This document shows positions 30,070 through 39,517 of a stretch of DNA of 64,000 nt, in pieces. The DNA lies in NCBI RefSeq assembly GCF_002407605.1, contig NZ_NXGV01000001.1, positions 1,114,895 through 1,178,894 on the forward strand, in the 5' to 3' direction. This DNA is from Marinobacter sp. ANT_B65. GTDB lineage: Bacteria; Pseudomonadota; Gammaproteobacteria; Pseudomonadales; Oleiphilaceae. Numbering within the stretch: the first letter of the stretch is position 1; each line of letters opens with the position of its first letter. Under the pieces are notes generated by a model. It searched no databases. It was not told the DNA's origin and saw only the letters and a program-made list of their open reading frames with translations. A program made the position numbers and the translations under genes.

Positions 30070-30181
30070 GTTTGTGTGCCGGGCATTGATACTCGACTGG
30101 TGAATCCGGTAGCGTACAGCTATCTTTAGAAGGTTACCTATTCAGGTGTGAATCAGAATAATGATAAAAAGGATCCGTTTC

Positions 30182-31189
30182 ATGAGTAAAAACAGAGTTT
30201 TGAAATGTGCCTCGGGGCTGTTGGCAGCTGCAGTGGTGTCTTTTTCTGCCGGTGTTCAGGCGGAAGGTAATTATGTAATGGGCACAGCCACAACGGGTGG
30301 AACCTATTATCCCGTAGGTGTCGCCATTTCAACGCTTATCAAAGTCAAGCTTGAGCCTTCTACCAATATATCGGTTTCTGCGATCAGTTCGGCGGGCTCT
30401 GGTGAGAACCTCAAGCTTATGGATGAAGACCAGATTCAGTTCGGTATTCTTCAGGGACTTTATGGCGCTTACGCCTGGAATGGCTCAGGGCCGGTTTCCA
30501 AGGCATACAAAAACCTCCGGTCAGTTTCCATGCTCTGGCAGAATGTGGAGCACTTTGTTGTTACCCGGAAAGTCATGACAACTGGCACTATCGACGATAT
30601 GGCCAACCTGTATGGCGAGAGCTTTTCTATCGGTGCAAGGAACTCGGGCACTGAAGGGTCAGGCCGCTTTATTCTCGGAAAAGTAGGTATTGATCTGGAA
30701 AAGGTAAACCTCGCATACCAAGGCTATGGTCCGAGTGCTGATGCCTTGCAAAATGGCAATATCGATGGCATGAACATACCGGCCGGTGTGCCCGCTGCAG
30801 CGGTAACAAGAGCTTATGCCAATATGGGGGATAAAATCACCACGCTGAATTTCACCCAGGATCAGGTTGCCCAGGTGAATAGCGATTTCGAACTCTGGAC
30901 ACCCTATACTATTCCTGCCGGAACCTATCCGAAGCAGGAGGAAGATATCAATACTATTGCCCAGCCCAATATTCTGGCCGTTCGTGATGACGTTCCGGAG
31001 AATGATGTTTATGAGATCACCAGGACCATCTACGAAAACCTTCCGTTTCTGAACAATATTCACCCTGCCACCAAGGCGATGGCTCTTGAGAAAGCCATTG
31101 CAGGCCTCCCGTTGCCGCTTCACCCGGGCGCTGCGCGCTTCTATAGAGAGCAGGGCGTGGATATTCCCGAGCGGTTGATTGCACAATAA
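30182..31189 (+). CDS. TAXI-type TRAP transporter substrate-binding protein
   Basis: 335 residues from the ATG at 30182 (MSKNRVLKCASGLLAAAVV); an ATG 21 bases upstream is possible. The signal peptide is cleaved near GVQA-EGNY, giving a periplasmic receptor. TAXI-family features are MGTATTGGTYYPVGVAISTLI, ISAISSAGSGENLKLM, FGILQG and ARNSGTEGSGRFILGKVGI. Ligands of TAXI receptors are mostly unknown (glutamate and 2-oxoglutarate in characterised cases). It is translationally linked to the fused permease, sharing TAATG. Confidence 0.9.
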   Translation: MSKNRVLKCASGLLAAAVVSFSAGVQAEGNYVMGTATTGGTYYPVGVAISTLIKVKLEPSTNISVSAISSAGSGENLKLMDEDQIQFGILQGLYGAYAWNGSGPVSKAYKNLRSVSMLWQNVEHFVVTRKVMTTGTIDDMANLYGESFSIGARNSGTEGSGRFILGKVGIDLEKVNLAYQGYGPSADALQNGNIDGMNIPAGVPAAAVTRAYANMGDKITTLNFTQDQVAQVNSDFELWTPYTIPAGTYPKQEEDINTIAQPNILAVRDDVPENDVYEITRTIYENLPFLNNIHPATKAMALEKAIAGLPLPLHPGAARFYREQGVDIPERLIAQ

Positions 31190-33366
31190 TGGTAGCTGGA
31201 AATACGCAAAACGAGCCTCTCATCGCGGTATGCGATGAGAGTGCCAGTGAGGCGAGTGAGCGTCTGGAGCACCGGCTGATCGGGCCGGTGGTCTTCTGGC
31301 TTGCTATCGGTACAGCACTCGTCCATCTCTATTTCAATACAATTTCCACACTGTCTGAACTGTGGAGTTCGGCTTTGCACTTCGGTCTTTTTGGCCTTAT
31401 CTGCACCCTCACCACCCCCATGCTACGGCCCCGCTCTGCCAGAGGGCAGCGGTTCGTGCTGGGTGTTGATGTTATGTTGGGGCTGGCTGCTCTTGGTTGT
31501 GCTTTTTATCTGATTATCTTTGAGGATGATCTTTACCAGCGCGGTTTTAACTTCGATACGGGTGACTGGTTTGTCTCAATTGTTTCAGTAGCACTGATAC
31601 TGGAGTTTGCCCGTCGTACTGTTGGCTGGTTTATTCCCGTTCTTTGTGTGGTTGCACTGACCTATGTGGCGTGGTGGGGGCAATATGTTGACGGTATTTT
31701 CAATTTCCCGGGACTGTCTTGGGAAACGGTTCTTTATCGCTCCTATATTGGCGGTCAGGGAATGCTGGGGTCCATCGCCCGGATTTCCTGGACCTATGTA
31801 TTCATGTTTATCCTGTTCGGGGCCTTCCTGGTAAAGTCCGGGGCGGGGGACTTTATTATCGAGCTGGCGCGCTGTGCCGCAGGGCGGTTTGTGGGCGGCC
31901 CCGGGTTTGTAGCTGTGTTTGCCTCAGGCCTGATGGGCTCAGTCTCTGGTTCCAGTGTGGCAAACACGGTTTCTACCGGCGTGATTACCATACCGCTGAT
32001 GCGTAAAGCCGGCTTCCCGGCAAGATTTGCTGCCGGCGTGGAAGCTGCGGCCTCTACGGGCGGGCAGCTCATGCCACCGGTGATGGGTGCTGGAGCCTTC
32101 ATCATGGCCTCCTATACCCAGGTCTCCTATCTAACCATAATCAGTGTTGCTGCATTGCCGGCCCTTCTCTATTTTATTTCAGTAGCGATGTTCGTGCGTA
32201 TCGAGGCGAAGCGCAGCCATGCGGTCAAGCTGGAAGACGATGCCGCGCCTTCGCTCAAAGAGGTCCTTAAAGGCGGCTGGCATTTCCTGTTGCCTCTGGT
32301 TGTTCTGGTCGCAGCGCTTGTTTATGGGTTCACACCGACCTACGCGGCGGGAATCGCCATTCTGTCGGTTGTTGTTGCGTCCTGGCTTTCGAAGCATCCA
32401 ATGGGGCTTCGCGACATTCTCGATGCACTTGTGATGGGGACACGAAACATAACGACCACCGCGATTCTGCTTATCACAGTCGGGCTGATTGTAATGGTTG
32501 TATCTACCACAGGTATCGGCAATACCTTCTCTATCATGATTACTGACTGGGCGGGCGGGAGCCTGCTGTTAACGATCTTTCTGGTTGCTCTGGCGTCGTT
32601 GATTCTGGGAATGGGGCTGCCGGTAACTGCAGCATATATCGTGCTGGCCACACTCTCAGCACCGGCGATATACAACCTGATAGCGCAAAGCCAGTTGGTT
32701 GAGATGATGGTTAACGGGAACCTGCCAGAGCAGGCGAAAGCTATTTTCATGCTGGCCGCACCTGACAGATTCTCTTTGCTGGATGCGCCCATGGATGCAG
32801 CAACTGCGCAGCAACTGCTCTCTCTGGTGCCAGATACCTTCAGTAGTCAGCTTTTGGAGCAGGCGTTATCACCAGAAGCTCTGTCCATGCTGCTTGTGGC
32901 TGCCCATATGGTTATCTTCTGGCTGTCACAGGATTCAAATGTCACACCGCCTGTTTGTCTTACTGCGTTCGCAGCTGCTGCGATTGCAGGAACGCCTCAG
33001 ATGCGAACGGGTTTTACCGCCTGGAAGCTGGCCAAGGGCCTGTATATAGTGCCGCTTCTGTTTGCCTACTCACCTCTTATTACTGGTGATTTCACTGAAA
33101 TGATCCAGGTATTCTGTTTTGCTCTGTTTGGTATTTACGCGATCATTGCAGGCCTTGAAGGTTATCTGGAACACAAACTCAATCTTCTTGTCCGGGTACT
33201 TATGTTCCCTGTTGGTGCGCTGATGCTATGGCCCCACGGAAATCTGTTGCTGGATGGAGCCGGGTTGGTTATTTTTCTGTTTGTTCTTATCTGGAGTAGC
33301 CGTTGCGGAAAGCGTTTGGGTGGTGGTCACGCAGGTAGCAGTACAGGAATATCGAGTACTGAATGA
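31189..33366 (+). CDS. TRAP transporter fused permease (DctQM-type)
   Basis: 725 residues. The N-terminal ~180 residues with four helices correspond to the small DctQ subunit. The rest is the large DctM-like permease with about 12 or more helices, including GSVSGSSVANTVSTGVITIPLM, AAASTGGQLMPPVMGAGAFIMA, LILGMGLPVTAAYIVLA and QDSNVTPPVCLTAFAAAAIAG. These are standard motifs of TAXI-associated fused permeases, which drive uptake with an ion gradient. Overlaps the receptor gene by one base and the TauE/SafE gene by four. Confidence 0.93.
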   Translation: MVAGNTQNEPLIAVCDESASEASERLEHRLIGPVVFWLAIGTALVHLYFNTISTLSELWSSALHFGLFGLICTLTTPMLRPRSARGQRFVLGVDVMLGLAALGCAFYLIIFEDDLYQRGFNFDTGDWFVSIVSVALILEFARRTVGWFIPVLCVVALTYVAWWGQYVDGIFNFPGLSWETVLYRSYIGGQGMLGSIARISWTYVFMFILFGAFLVKSGAGDFIIELARCAAGRFVGGPGFVAVFASGLMGSVSGSSVANTVSTGVITIPLMRKAGFPARFAAGVEAAASTGGQLMPPVMGAGAFIMASYTQVSYLTIISVAALPALLYFISVAMFVRIEAKRSHAVKLEDDAAPSLKEVLKGGWHFLLPLVVLVAALVYGFTPTYAAGIAILSVVVASWLSKHPMGLRDILDALVMGTRNITTTAILLITVGLIVMVVSTTGIGNTFSIMITDWAGGSLLLTIFLVALASLILGMGLPVTAAYIVLATLSAPAIYNLIAQSQLVEMMVNGNLPEQAKAIFMLAAPDRFSLLDAPMDAATAQQLLSLVPDTFSSQLLEQALSPEALSMLLVAAHMVIFWLSQDSNVTPPVCLTAFAAAAIAGTPQMRTGFTAWKLAKGLYIVPLLFAYSPLITGDFTEMIQVFCFALFGIYAIIAGLEGYLEHKLNLLVRVLMFPVGALMLWPHGNLLLDGAGLVIFLFVLIWSSRCGKRLGGGHAGSSTGISSTE

Positions 33367-34109
33367 ATGTGACTGAAATAGCAGCGCTGCTTGCGCTGGG
33401 TGGCATAGCCGGGTTCATAAATGTGCTTTCTGCAGGCGGGTCGATGTTGACCCTGCCGCTTCTGATGTTTCTGGGGTTGCCCCCGCAAGTGGCAAACGGC
33501 ACCAACCGGGTTGCAATCATTCTGCAGAGTACAACCGCTGTTGCGGGTTTCAGGCGCCTTGGACACGGCAACCTCCGGGTAAGTCTGCATCTGGCTGTGC
33601 CGGCAGTTCTGGGGTCGTTGTTGGGTGCCTGGATAGCGACATGGGTGCCAGATGCGGTCTTTGAGCTGGTGCTGATCAGCGCAATGATTGGTGCTTCGAT
33701 ATTCATGCTGCTGCCTCAGCCCAAACTGGATACCAATCCTTTGACCCCCGAGCGGCTTGGCCCGGTAATTTATGTCGCCATGTTTCTGATTGGCGCGTAT
33801 GGGGGGTTTATTCAGGTAGGTGTTGGTGCGTTGTTTATCGTGGTGCTGTACCGCGTGCTACGTATAGATCTGCGCCAGGTCAATGTCTTCAAGGTGTCCA
33901 TCATCCTGCTTTATACAGTACCCGCGTTGGCGGTTTTTGCGATTAACGGACAGGTTCGCTGGGGTATGGGGCTGATTCTTGCCGTCGGGAATATCGCAGG
34001 CGCATTTGTTGCTGTGAGGGTTAATCTGAGTGAGAAAGGTGGCCAGTGGGTCAAGTGGATTACCCTCGTTATGGCTGGGGCAATACTTATTCGCCTGATC
34101 ATTTATTGA
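33363..34109 (+). CDS. TauE/SafE family anion exporter/permease
   Basis: 248 residues, about 8 transmembrane helices in two similar halves; each half begins with a glycine-rich segment (GFINVLSAGGSMLTLPLL and GAYGGFIQVGVGALFIVVL). This family includes the sulfite exporter TauE and sulfoacetate exporter SafE, but many members are uncharacterised. The ATGA overlap with the TRAP permease gene shows translational coupling. One attractive inference is uptake of a C-S compound by TRAP with export of sulfite by this protein, but no sulfonate-cleaving enzyme is nearby. Confidence 0.85.
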   Translation: MNVTEIAALLALGGIAGFINVLSAGGSMLTLPLLMFLGLPPQVANGTNRVAIILQSTTAVAGFRRLGHGNLRVSLHLAVPAVLGSLLGAWIATWVPDAVFELVLISAMIGASIFMLLPQPKLDTNPLTPERLGPVIYVAMFLIGAYGGFIQVGVGALFIVVLYRVLRIDLRQVNVFKVSIILLYTVPALAVFAINGQVRWGMGLILAVGNIAGAFVAVRVNLSEKGGQWVKWITLVMAGAILIRLIIY

Positions 34110-34144
34110 CCAGAAATGCGGGGCTTGTTTCAACGCTTGAGCAT

Positions 34145-34176
34145 AAAAAAACGCCAACCCGGAGGTTGGCGTTTTT
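34145..34176. terminator. Bidirectional Rho-independent terminator
   Basis: ACGCCAACC and GGTTGGCGT form a 9-bp perfect stem around CGGA, with an A run before and T run after. It ends the TRAP operon (+) and acnB (-). Confidence 0.93.
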
Positions 34177-34203
34177 ACACAGCTACACCTTAAAGGTCAG
34201 TGC

Positions 34204-36798
34204 TCAAGCAACGTTCGCTTCAGCTGCCTTCTTGATGTATTTATCCATCTGGTCGAAGTTCAGATACTTGTAGATCTCTTTCGACATGCTGTTCAGATCT
34301 TTGGCGTACTCCATGTACTCCTGAGGAGTCGGGAGTTTGCCAAGTATCGCACCTACTGCCGCCAGTTCCGCAGAAGTCAGGTACACATTGGCACCATCGC
34401 CCAGGCGGTTCGGGAAGTTACGGGTAGAGGTAGAGAGAACCGTAGACTTCGCAGCCACACGTGCCTGGTTACCCATGCACAGTGAACAGCCCGGCATTTC
34501 GGTGCGCACACCAGCTGTGCCGTAGATGTTGAAGTAGCCTTCTTCCATCAACTGAGCCTGATCCATCTTGGTAGGTGGAGACATCCACAGGCGGGTTTTC
34601 AGAGGTGCCTTGTTCTGCTCAAGCAGCTTGCCAGCTGCACGGAAGTGACCGATGTTGGTCATGCAGGAACCGATGAATACTTCGTCTACCTTGTCGCCAG
34701 CCACTTCGGACAGGAAGCGGGCATCGTCCGGGTCGTTCGGGCAGCAAACGATGGGCTCTTTGATGTCTGCCAGGTCAATCTCGATAACGTGAGAGTACTC
34801 TGCATCCTTGTCAGCACGCATCAGCTTGGGATCTGCAATCCAGGCTTCCATCTGCTGTGCACGACGTTCCAGTGTACGTGGGTCGCCGTAACCTTCGGCA
34901 ATCATCCAGCGCAGCATGGTGATGTTTGAGCGCAGGTATTCGGCAACAGACTCTTCAGACAGGTTGATGGTACAACCAGCAGCAGAACGTTCTGCAGATG
35001 CGTCGGAAAGTTCGAATGCCTGCTCAACGGTCAGTTTCTCAAGGCCTTCGATTTCCAGGATGCGGCCCGAGAATTCGTTGATTTTACCTTTCTTCTCAAC
35101 GGTGAGCATGCCTTGCTTGATACCGTAAAGAGGAATGGCGTGTACCAGGTCACGCAGCGTGATACCGGGCTGCATTTCGCCTTTGAAGCGAACCAGTACA
35201 GACTCTGGCATATCCAGTGGCATAACGCCTGTGGCCGCCGCGAATGCAACCAGACCTGAACCTGCCGGGAAAGAAATGCCCATCGGGAAACGGGTGTGGG
35301 AGTCACCACCGGTACCGACAGTGTCGGGCAGCAGCATGCGGTTCAGCCAGGAGTGGATGATGCCGTCGCCAGGGCGCAGGGCAACACCGCCACGGTCACG
35401 CATGAAGTCCGGCATGGTGTGCTGCATTTCCACGTCGATGGGCTTCGGATAAGCTGCTGTGTGGCAGAAAGACTGCATGACCAGATCAGCCTGGAAACCG
35501 AGGCAGGCCAGATCTTTCAGTTCATCACGGGTCATTGGGCCGGTGGTGTCCTGGGAGCCCACAGTGGTCATATGAGGTTCGCAGTAGGTGCCTGGGCGAA
35601 CACCTTTACCTTCTTCCAGGCCGCAGGCCTTGCCGACCATCTTCTGGGCCAGAGTGAAGCCTTTGGTACCGGCTTCCGGATCGTGAGGCAGACGGAACAT
35701 GTCCGTGGCACCCAGACCCAGAGCGGTACGTGCCTTGGCAGTCAGGCCACGGCCGATGATCAGAGGAATACGGCCGCCAGCCTGAACTTCGTCCAGAATG
35801 ACGTCAGATTTGAAACCAAACTCGGAGATGGTTTCTCCGGCTTCGTTCAGGATTTTGCCTTCGTATGGACGGATTTCGATCACGTCGCCCATGTTCATGT
35901 TGTCTACAGGTGCTTCGAATACCAGCGCACCGGCATCTTCCATGGTATTGAAGAAGATCGGGGCAACCTTGTTGCCAATGCACACACCGCCAGCGCGCTT
36001 GTTCGGCACGCCAGGGATATCGTCACCGAAGAACCACAGAACGGAGTTGGTAGCAGACTTACGGGAAGAACCAGTACCTACAACGTCACCGACAAACGCA
36101 ACGGGCAGGCCTTTGGCTTTGATTTCATCAATCTGGCTCATCGGGCCGGTAACGCCGGGCTCTTCCGGCTTCAGACCATCGCGTTCCATTTTATAGGCAG
36201 CGCGGGCGTGCAGCGGGATGTCCGGGCGGGACCATGCATCCGGAGCCGGAGACAGATCATCGGTGTTGGTTTCGCCGGTAACCTTGAAAACCACCATTTT
36301 GGTGCTTTCCGGTACCTTGTTCCTGTTGGTGAACCACTCAGCGTTGGCCCAGGATTCAACGACAGATTTGGCAACTGCATTGCCAGCGTCCATCTTTTCT
36401 TTGACGTCGTTGAATGCGTCGAACATCAGCAGGGTGTGCTTGAGTTCTTTACCGGCCAGTTCGGCCAGTTCGGCGTTATCCAGCAGATCAACCAGAGTGG
36501 CGATGTTGTAGCCACCCTGCATCATGCCCAGCAACTGAACGGCTTTTTTGTTGTCGATCAGTGGGGAAGAGGCCTCACCTTTGACAATCGCGGTCAGAAA
36601 CGCAGCTTTAACGTAGGCAGCTTCGTCTACACCCGGCGGGATACGGTTTTCCAGCAGGTCAACCAGAGTTTCTTCTTCGCCTGCCGGCGGATTTTTCAGC
36701 AGCTCAACCAGAGCGGCGGTCTGTTCAGCATTCAGCGGCTTGGGGGGAATATTCAGAGCCGCACGTTCTGCAACGTGTTCACGGTAGGCTTCTAACAC
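34204..36798 (-). CDS. acnB: Aconitate hydratase B
   Basis: 864 residues from a GTG at 36798 ([20 protein letters not shown]), which aligns with the E. coli AcnB start; GAGGG lies about 8 bases upstream. AcnB is the main citric-acid-cycle aconitase, with domain order 5-4-1-2-3 and an N-terminal HEAT-like domain. The 4Fe-4S cysteines are in [13 protein letters not shown] and [12 protein letters not shown] near the C-terminus. Substrate segments [24 protein letters not shown], [16 protein letters not shown] and [15 protein letters not shown] are intact. It is one residue shorter than the E. coli protein. A promoter with 17-bp spacing lies about 90 bp upstream. Confidence 0.97.
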   Translation of the reverse strand: MLEAYREHVAERAALNIPPKPLNAEQTAALVELLKNPPAGEEETLVDLLENRIPPGVDEAAYVKAAFLTAIVKGEASSPLIDNKKAVQLLGMMQGGYNIATLVDLLDNAELAELAGKELKHTLLMFDAFNDVKEKMDAGNAVAKSVVESWANAEWFTNRNKVPESTKMVVFKVTGETNTDDLSPAPDAWSRPDIPLHARAAYKMERDGLKPEEPGVTGPMSQIDEIKAKGLPVAFVGDVVGTGSSRKSATNSVLWFFGDDIPGVPNKRAGGVCIGNKVAPIFFNTMEDAGALVFEAPVDNMNMGDVIEIRPYEGKILNEAGETISEFGFKSDVILDEVQAGGRIPLIIGRGLTAKARTALGLGATDMFRLPHDPEAGTKGFTLAQKMVGKACGLEEGKGVRPGTYCEPHMTTVGSQDTTGPMTRDELKDLACLGFQADLVMQSFCHTAAYPKPIDVEMQHTMPDFMRDRGGVALRPGDGIIHSWLNRMLLPDTVGTGGDSHTRFPMGISFPAGSGLVAFAAATGVMPLDMPESVLVRFKGEMQPGITLRDLVHAIPLYGIKQGMLTVEKKGKINEFSGRILEIEGLEKLTVEQAFELSDASAERSAAGCTINLSEESVAEYLRSNITMLRWMIAEGYGDPRTLERRAQQMEAWIADPKLMRADKDAEYSHVIEIDLADIKEPIVCCPNDPDDARFLSEVAGDKVDEVFIGSCMTNIGHFRAAGKLLEQNKAPLKTRLWMSPPTKMDQAQLMEEGYFNIYGTAGVRTEMPGCSLCMGNQARVAAKSTVLSTSTRNFPNRLGDGANVYLTSAELAAVGAILGKLPTPQEYMEYAKDLNSMSKEIYKYLNFDQMDKYIKKAAEANVA

Positions 36799-36888
36799 GA
36801 TCTGGACCCTCATCAGTTGGTATGTCCCGCGCTCTGACAATGCGCCTGGCGGGAGTTTATTGGCGGAAAGACCTTTAGTTGGCGCTGT

Positions 36889-36917
36889 ATTCTATAGGAA
36901 ACCCCTTATAAAGTTAA
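36889..36917 (-). promoter_or_regulatory. Sigma-70 promoter for acnB
   Basis: On the minus strand TTAACT (36912-36917), 17 bp, TAGAAT (36889-36894). This gives a leader of about 85 bases to the GTG. Confidence 0.6.
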
Positions 36918-36991
36918 GTTGGACAGAGGTCGGAGAAGTCTGTTAGCTACGTTATAATCCTGCACCCAATTTATTGATATAGCGGCTCATC

Positions 36992-37618
36992 ATGAATAAC
37001 AAAACAGGTACTGTGGCCCAGGCGCTGCAAGAGATTCACGAATTTCTGCCTTGCGCTACACCGCAACAGTGGATTGATAACGCTCTGGCCAATCAGGATC
37101 TGATGCTGATAGATCATGCCCACTGCGAAAAAAAAGCGGCATCCACTGCACTCAGCCTGATGTACCGGTATGTAGAAAACACCAACCTGCTTAACAAAAT
37201 GTCTCGCCTGGCCCGGGAAGAGTTGCGTCACTTCGAGCAGGTACTGGCCATTATCAACAAGCGGGAGATCGTGTATTGCCACCTGACTCCTGCGCGCTAT
37301 GCTGCAGGGTTGCGCAAGGACGTGCGTACGGATGATCCGGGCCGTTTGGTGGATGTCATGGTGGTTGGCGCCATCATTGAGGCCCGTTCATGCGAGAGGT
37401 TTGCCGCACTGGTCCCGTTTCTGGATGATGAACTGGCAGATTTTTACAGTAGCCTGCTCAAGTCCGAGGCCCGCCATTATCGTGACTACCTGGCTCTGGC
37501 CGAACAGGCTAACTGTGGTCCCGTGGATGAAAGGGTTGCAGAGTTTCTGTCCATTGAAGAAAAGCTGATTCTGGAGCCGGATAGTGAGTTCCGGTTCCAT
37601 AGCGGACCCGTTGGCTGA
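36992..37618 (+). CDS. miaE: tRNA 2-methylthio-N6-isopentenyladenosine-37 hydroxylase MiaE
   Basis: 208 residues. MiaE is a non-haem diiron monooxygenase that hydroxylates the isopentenyl group of ms2i6A37 in tRNAs reading UNN codons. The four-helix ferritin-like ligands are visible: Glu and His in DHAHCEKKAAS, EELRHFEQV, Glu in IIEARSCERF, and Glu and His in SEARHYRDY. Length and order match the family. A perfect TATAAT lies at 36953-36958. It is divergent from acnB and ends 3 bp before the convergent LysR gene. Confidence 0.92.
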   Translation: MNNKTGTVAQALQEIHEFLPCATPQQWIDNALANQDLMLIDHAHCEKKAASTALSLMYRYVENTNLLNKMSRLAREELRHFEQVLAIINKREIVYCHLTPARYAAGLRKDVRTDDPGRLVDVMVVGAIIEARSCERFAALVPFLDDELADFYSSLLKSEARHYRDYLALAEQANCGPVDERVAEFLSIEEKLILEPDSEFRFHSGPVG

Positions 37619-37621
37619 GCT

Positions 37622-38506
37622 TCAGTCGAGTGCGCGGCACAGGCCAATCCATGCGTCAATTCCGGCACTCCGGTATTTCTGTTTGTGCAGAATGAAATAG
37701 AACTGCCGCTCAAAATTCCTGTTTTCGGGCGTTTCCAGAGGCACCAGACTGCCGCGTTTAAAGGCGTCGGCGAGGACGACCTCTGACAGGCATCCTATGC
37801 CCAGGTCGGCTTCCACCGCCCGCTTTATTGCTTCGGTGTGTTCCAGTTCAAGAAGTACGTTCAGGTCCGGAAGCAGGCCGTGCATGCCCCTGTCAAAGCT
37901 CTGACGGGTTCCTGAGCCCTGTTCTCTCATGATCCAGGTAGCCTTCCTGAGGTCTTCGTCCGATACCTTCTTTTTTGCCGCCAGAGGGTGAGTCGGGGAG
38001 CAGAATACCACCAGTTGATCGCCTCGCCAGGGTAAAACCTCAAGTTCCGGGGATTGCAGTTCACCTTCAATCAGGCCGATATCCAGTTCGTAGTCCTTGA
38101 CTCGCCGGGCGATGGTGCTCGTATTGGCAACTTCAAGGGACACACGTGGCCGGGTAGGGGTATTCATGTATTGGGCCATAACGCCTACGGCCAGATAGTT
38201 ACCTATGGTTAAGGTGGCGCCGACTTTCAGGGCACCTACTTCAGAATGTTTACTGAAAGCCTGTTCAAGCTCGGTTGCCTGGGCAAGAACAGCTTCCACT
38301 TTGGGCCGGTAGAGCCGCCCGAGTTCGTTCAGTTGCAAGCGTTTGCCAACACGGTCGAATAACTGGATATCGAATTGGTTTTCCAGTTCCTTGAGCGCGC
38401 TGCTGGCAGCCGACTGGGACATGGACAGTGATTCCGCGGCCCGGGTAATGTTCTGGAATTGTGCTGCCGCCAGGAAGACTTCGAGTTGTCTGAAGCTGTA
38501 TTTCAT
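37622..38506 (-). CDS. LysR-family regulator, FinR-like
   Basis: 294 residues from the ATG at 38506 (MKYSFRQLEVFLAAAQFQN), the usual LysR start; the frame upstream is leader. N-terminal winged helix-turn-helix (1-65, ITRAAESLSMSQSAASSALKELE) and a periplasmic-binding-like effector domain (about 90-290). It is divergent from fpr, the same arrangement as finR-fpr in Pseudomonas, where FinR activates fpr under superoxide or related stress. CysB-like or other roles are possible. An inverted repeat in the shared promoter region is a probable binding site. Confidence 0.87.
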   Translation of the reverse strand: MKYSFRQLEVFLAAAQFQNITRAAESLSMSQSAASSALKELENQFDIQLFDRVGKRLQLNELGRLYRPKVEAVLAQATELEQAFSKHSEVGALKVGATLTIGNYLAVGVMAQYMNTPTRPRVSLEVANTSTIARRVKDYELDIGLIEGELQSPELEVLPWRGDQLVVFCSPTHPLAAKKKVSDEDLRKATWIMREQGSGTRQSFDRGMHGLLPDLNVLLELEHTEAIKRAVEADLGIGCLSEVVLADAFKRGSLVPLETPENRNFERQFYFILHKQKYRSAGIDAWIGLCRALD

Positions 38507-38538
38507 AACAAAACGCTCTAAATCGATATAGTCGAATA

Positions 38539-38556
38539 AGGTTATGGGAATAACCT
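38539..38556. promoter_or_regulatory. Inverted repeat between LysR gene and fpr
   Basis: AGGTTAT and ATAACCT are separated by GGGA. The site is 33 bp upstream of the LysR start and 95 bp upstream of fpr. Another AGGTTA half-site follows at 38568-38573. This fits a LysR-type binding region in a divergent promoter. Confidence 0.5.
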
Positions 38557-38650
38557 GTTTCATCGATAGGTTAGTGATGGGATAAGCTTCAGGCAATTCA
38601 TATTTGCAACATTCGCCGTCGAAAACGTACTGAATGGGCTAGAGACTTAA

Positions 38651-39421
38651 ATGAGCAACCTGATAAAAGAAACTGTAACCAGTGTACACCACTGGAACGA
38701 TACTCTGTTCAGCTTCAAGACCAGTCGCGACCCGGGGTTCCGTTTCAAAAATGGCCACTTCGTGATGATAGGTCTGGAAACTGACGGCAAGCCATTGATG
38801 CGCGCATACAGTATCGCCAGCGCGAATTATGAAGAGGAGCTGGAGTTCTTCTCCATCAAGGTGCAGAACGGTCCGCTTACGTCCCGTTTACAGAAGATCC
38901 AGGTTGGCGATGAGATTCTGGTCAGCCGCAAACCAACCGGCACCCTGATTCTGGATAATCTTCTGCCAGGTAAAAACCTCTGGTTGATCAGTACGGGCAC
39001 GGGTCTTGCTCCTTTTATGAGCATTATCAAAGATCCGGAAGTTTACGACGCCTTTGATAAAGTCATCCTGACCCACGGAGTGCGTTACGTTTCAGAGCTG
39101 GCCTATAAGCATGAGATTGAAGAATTACCCGAAAACGAATTTTTCGGTGAGATGGTGAAGGGCAAGCTTGAGTACTATCCCACGGTTACCCGGGAGCCAT
39201 TCCGTAATGAGGGCCGGCTGACGGCGGCCATGGAAAGCGGCAAGATAACCCGCGAGTTGGGCCTGCCGGACTTCGATCCCGAAAATGACCGGTTCATGAT
39301 CTGTGGCAGTCCCAGCATGCTCAAGGATACCTGCGCCATACTGAACAAGATGGGCTTCAAGGAAGCCCGTGGTGGTGAGATGGGGCATTATGTGATTGAA
39401 AGGGCTTTCGTGGAGAGCTAG
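38651..39421 (+). CDS. fpr: Ferredoxin-NADP+ reductase
   Basis: 256 residues. It is an FAD flavoprotein passing electrons between NADPH and ferredoxin or flavodoxin in the cytoplasm. FAD-binding RAYSIASANYEEELEFF, NADP-binding STGTGLAPFMSIIKDPE, and MICGSPSMLKDT are clear. The C-terminus YVIERAFVES is of the bacterial subclass I type found in Pseudomonas and Azotobacter Fpr, where the residues after the penultimate aromatic shield FAD. Probably controlled by the divergent LysR protein. A strong hairpin lies downstream. Confidence 0.93.
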   Translation: MSNLIKETVTSVHHWNDTLFSFKTSRDPGFRFKNGHFVMIGLETDGKPLMRAYSIASANYEEELEFFSIKVQNGPLTSRLQKIQVGDEILVSRKPTGTLILDNLLPGKNLWLISTGTGLAPFMSIIKDPEVYDAFDKVILTHGVRYVSELAYKHEIEELPENEFFGEMVKGKLEYYPTVTREPFRNEGRLTAAMESGKITRELGLPDFDPENDRFMICGSPSMLKDTCAILNKMGFKEARGGEMGHYVIERAFVES

Positions 39422-39444
39422 GAAGCACGGAACGTTATGCCTGT

Positions 39445-39478
39445 ACCAAGAGGGGGCAGGGTGTCGCCCCCTCTTGGT
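39445..39478. terminator. Long hairpin between fpr and semialdehyde dehydrogenase gene
   Basis: ACCAAGAGGGGGC and GCCCCCTCTTGGT form a 13-bp perfect stem around an 8-base loop. No T run follows on either strand, so it may be a pause or RNase barrier rather than a classical terminator. It lies between convergent genes. Confidence 0.5.
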
Positions 39479-39517
39479 CCTGAGCGTTATCTGTAATGCT
39501 GGCTTCGGGCCGGCCCG

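Noticed and set aside
35296..36795. Very long open frame (about 500 codons) opposite acnB
   Set aside because: It is an antisense shadow of a strongly conserved acnB; its translation is Phe/Gly/His-rich with no family features.
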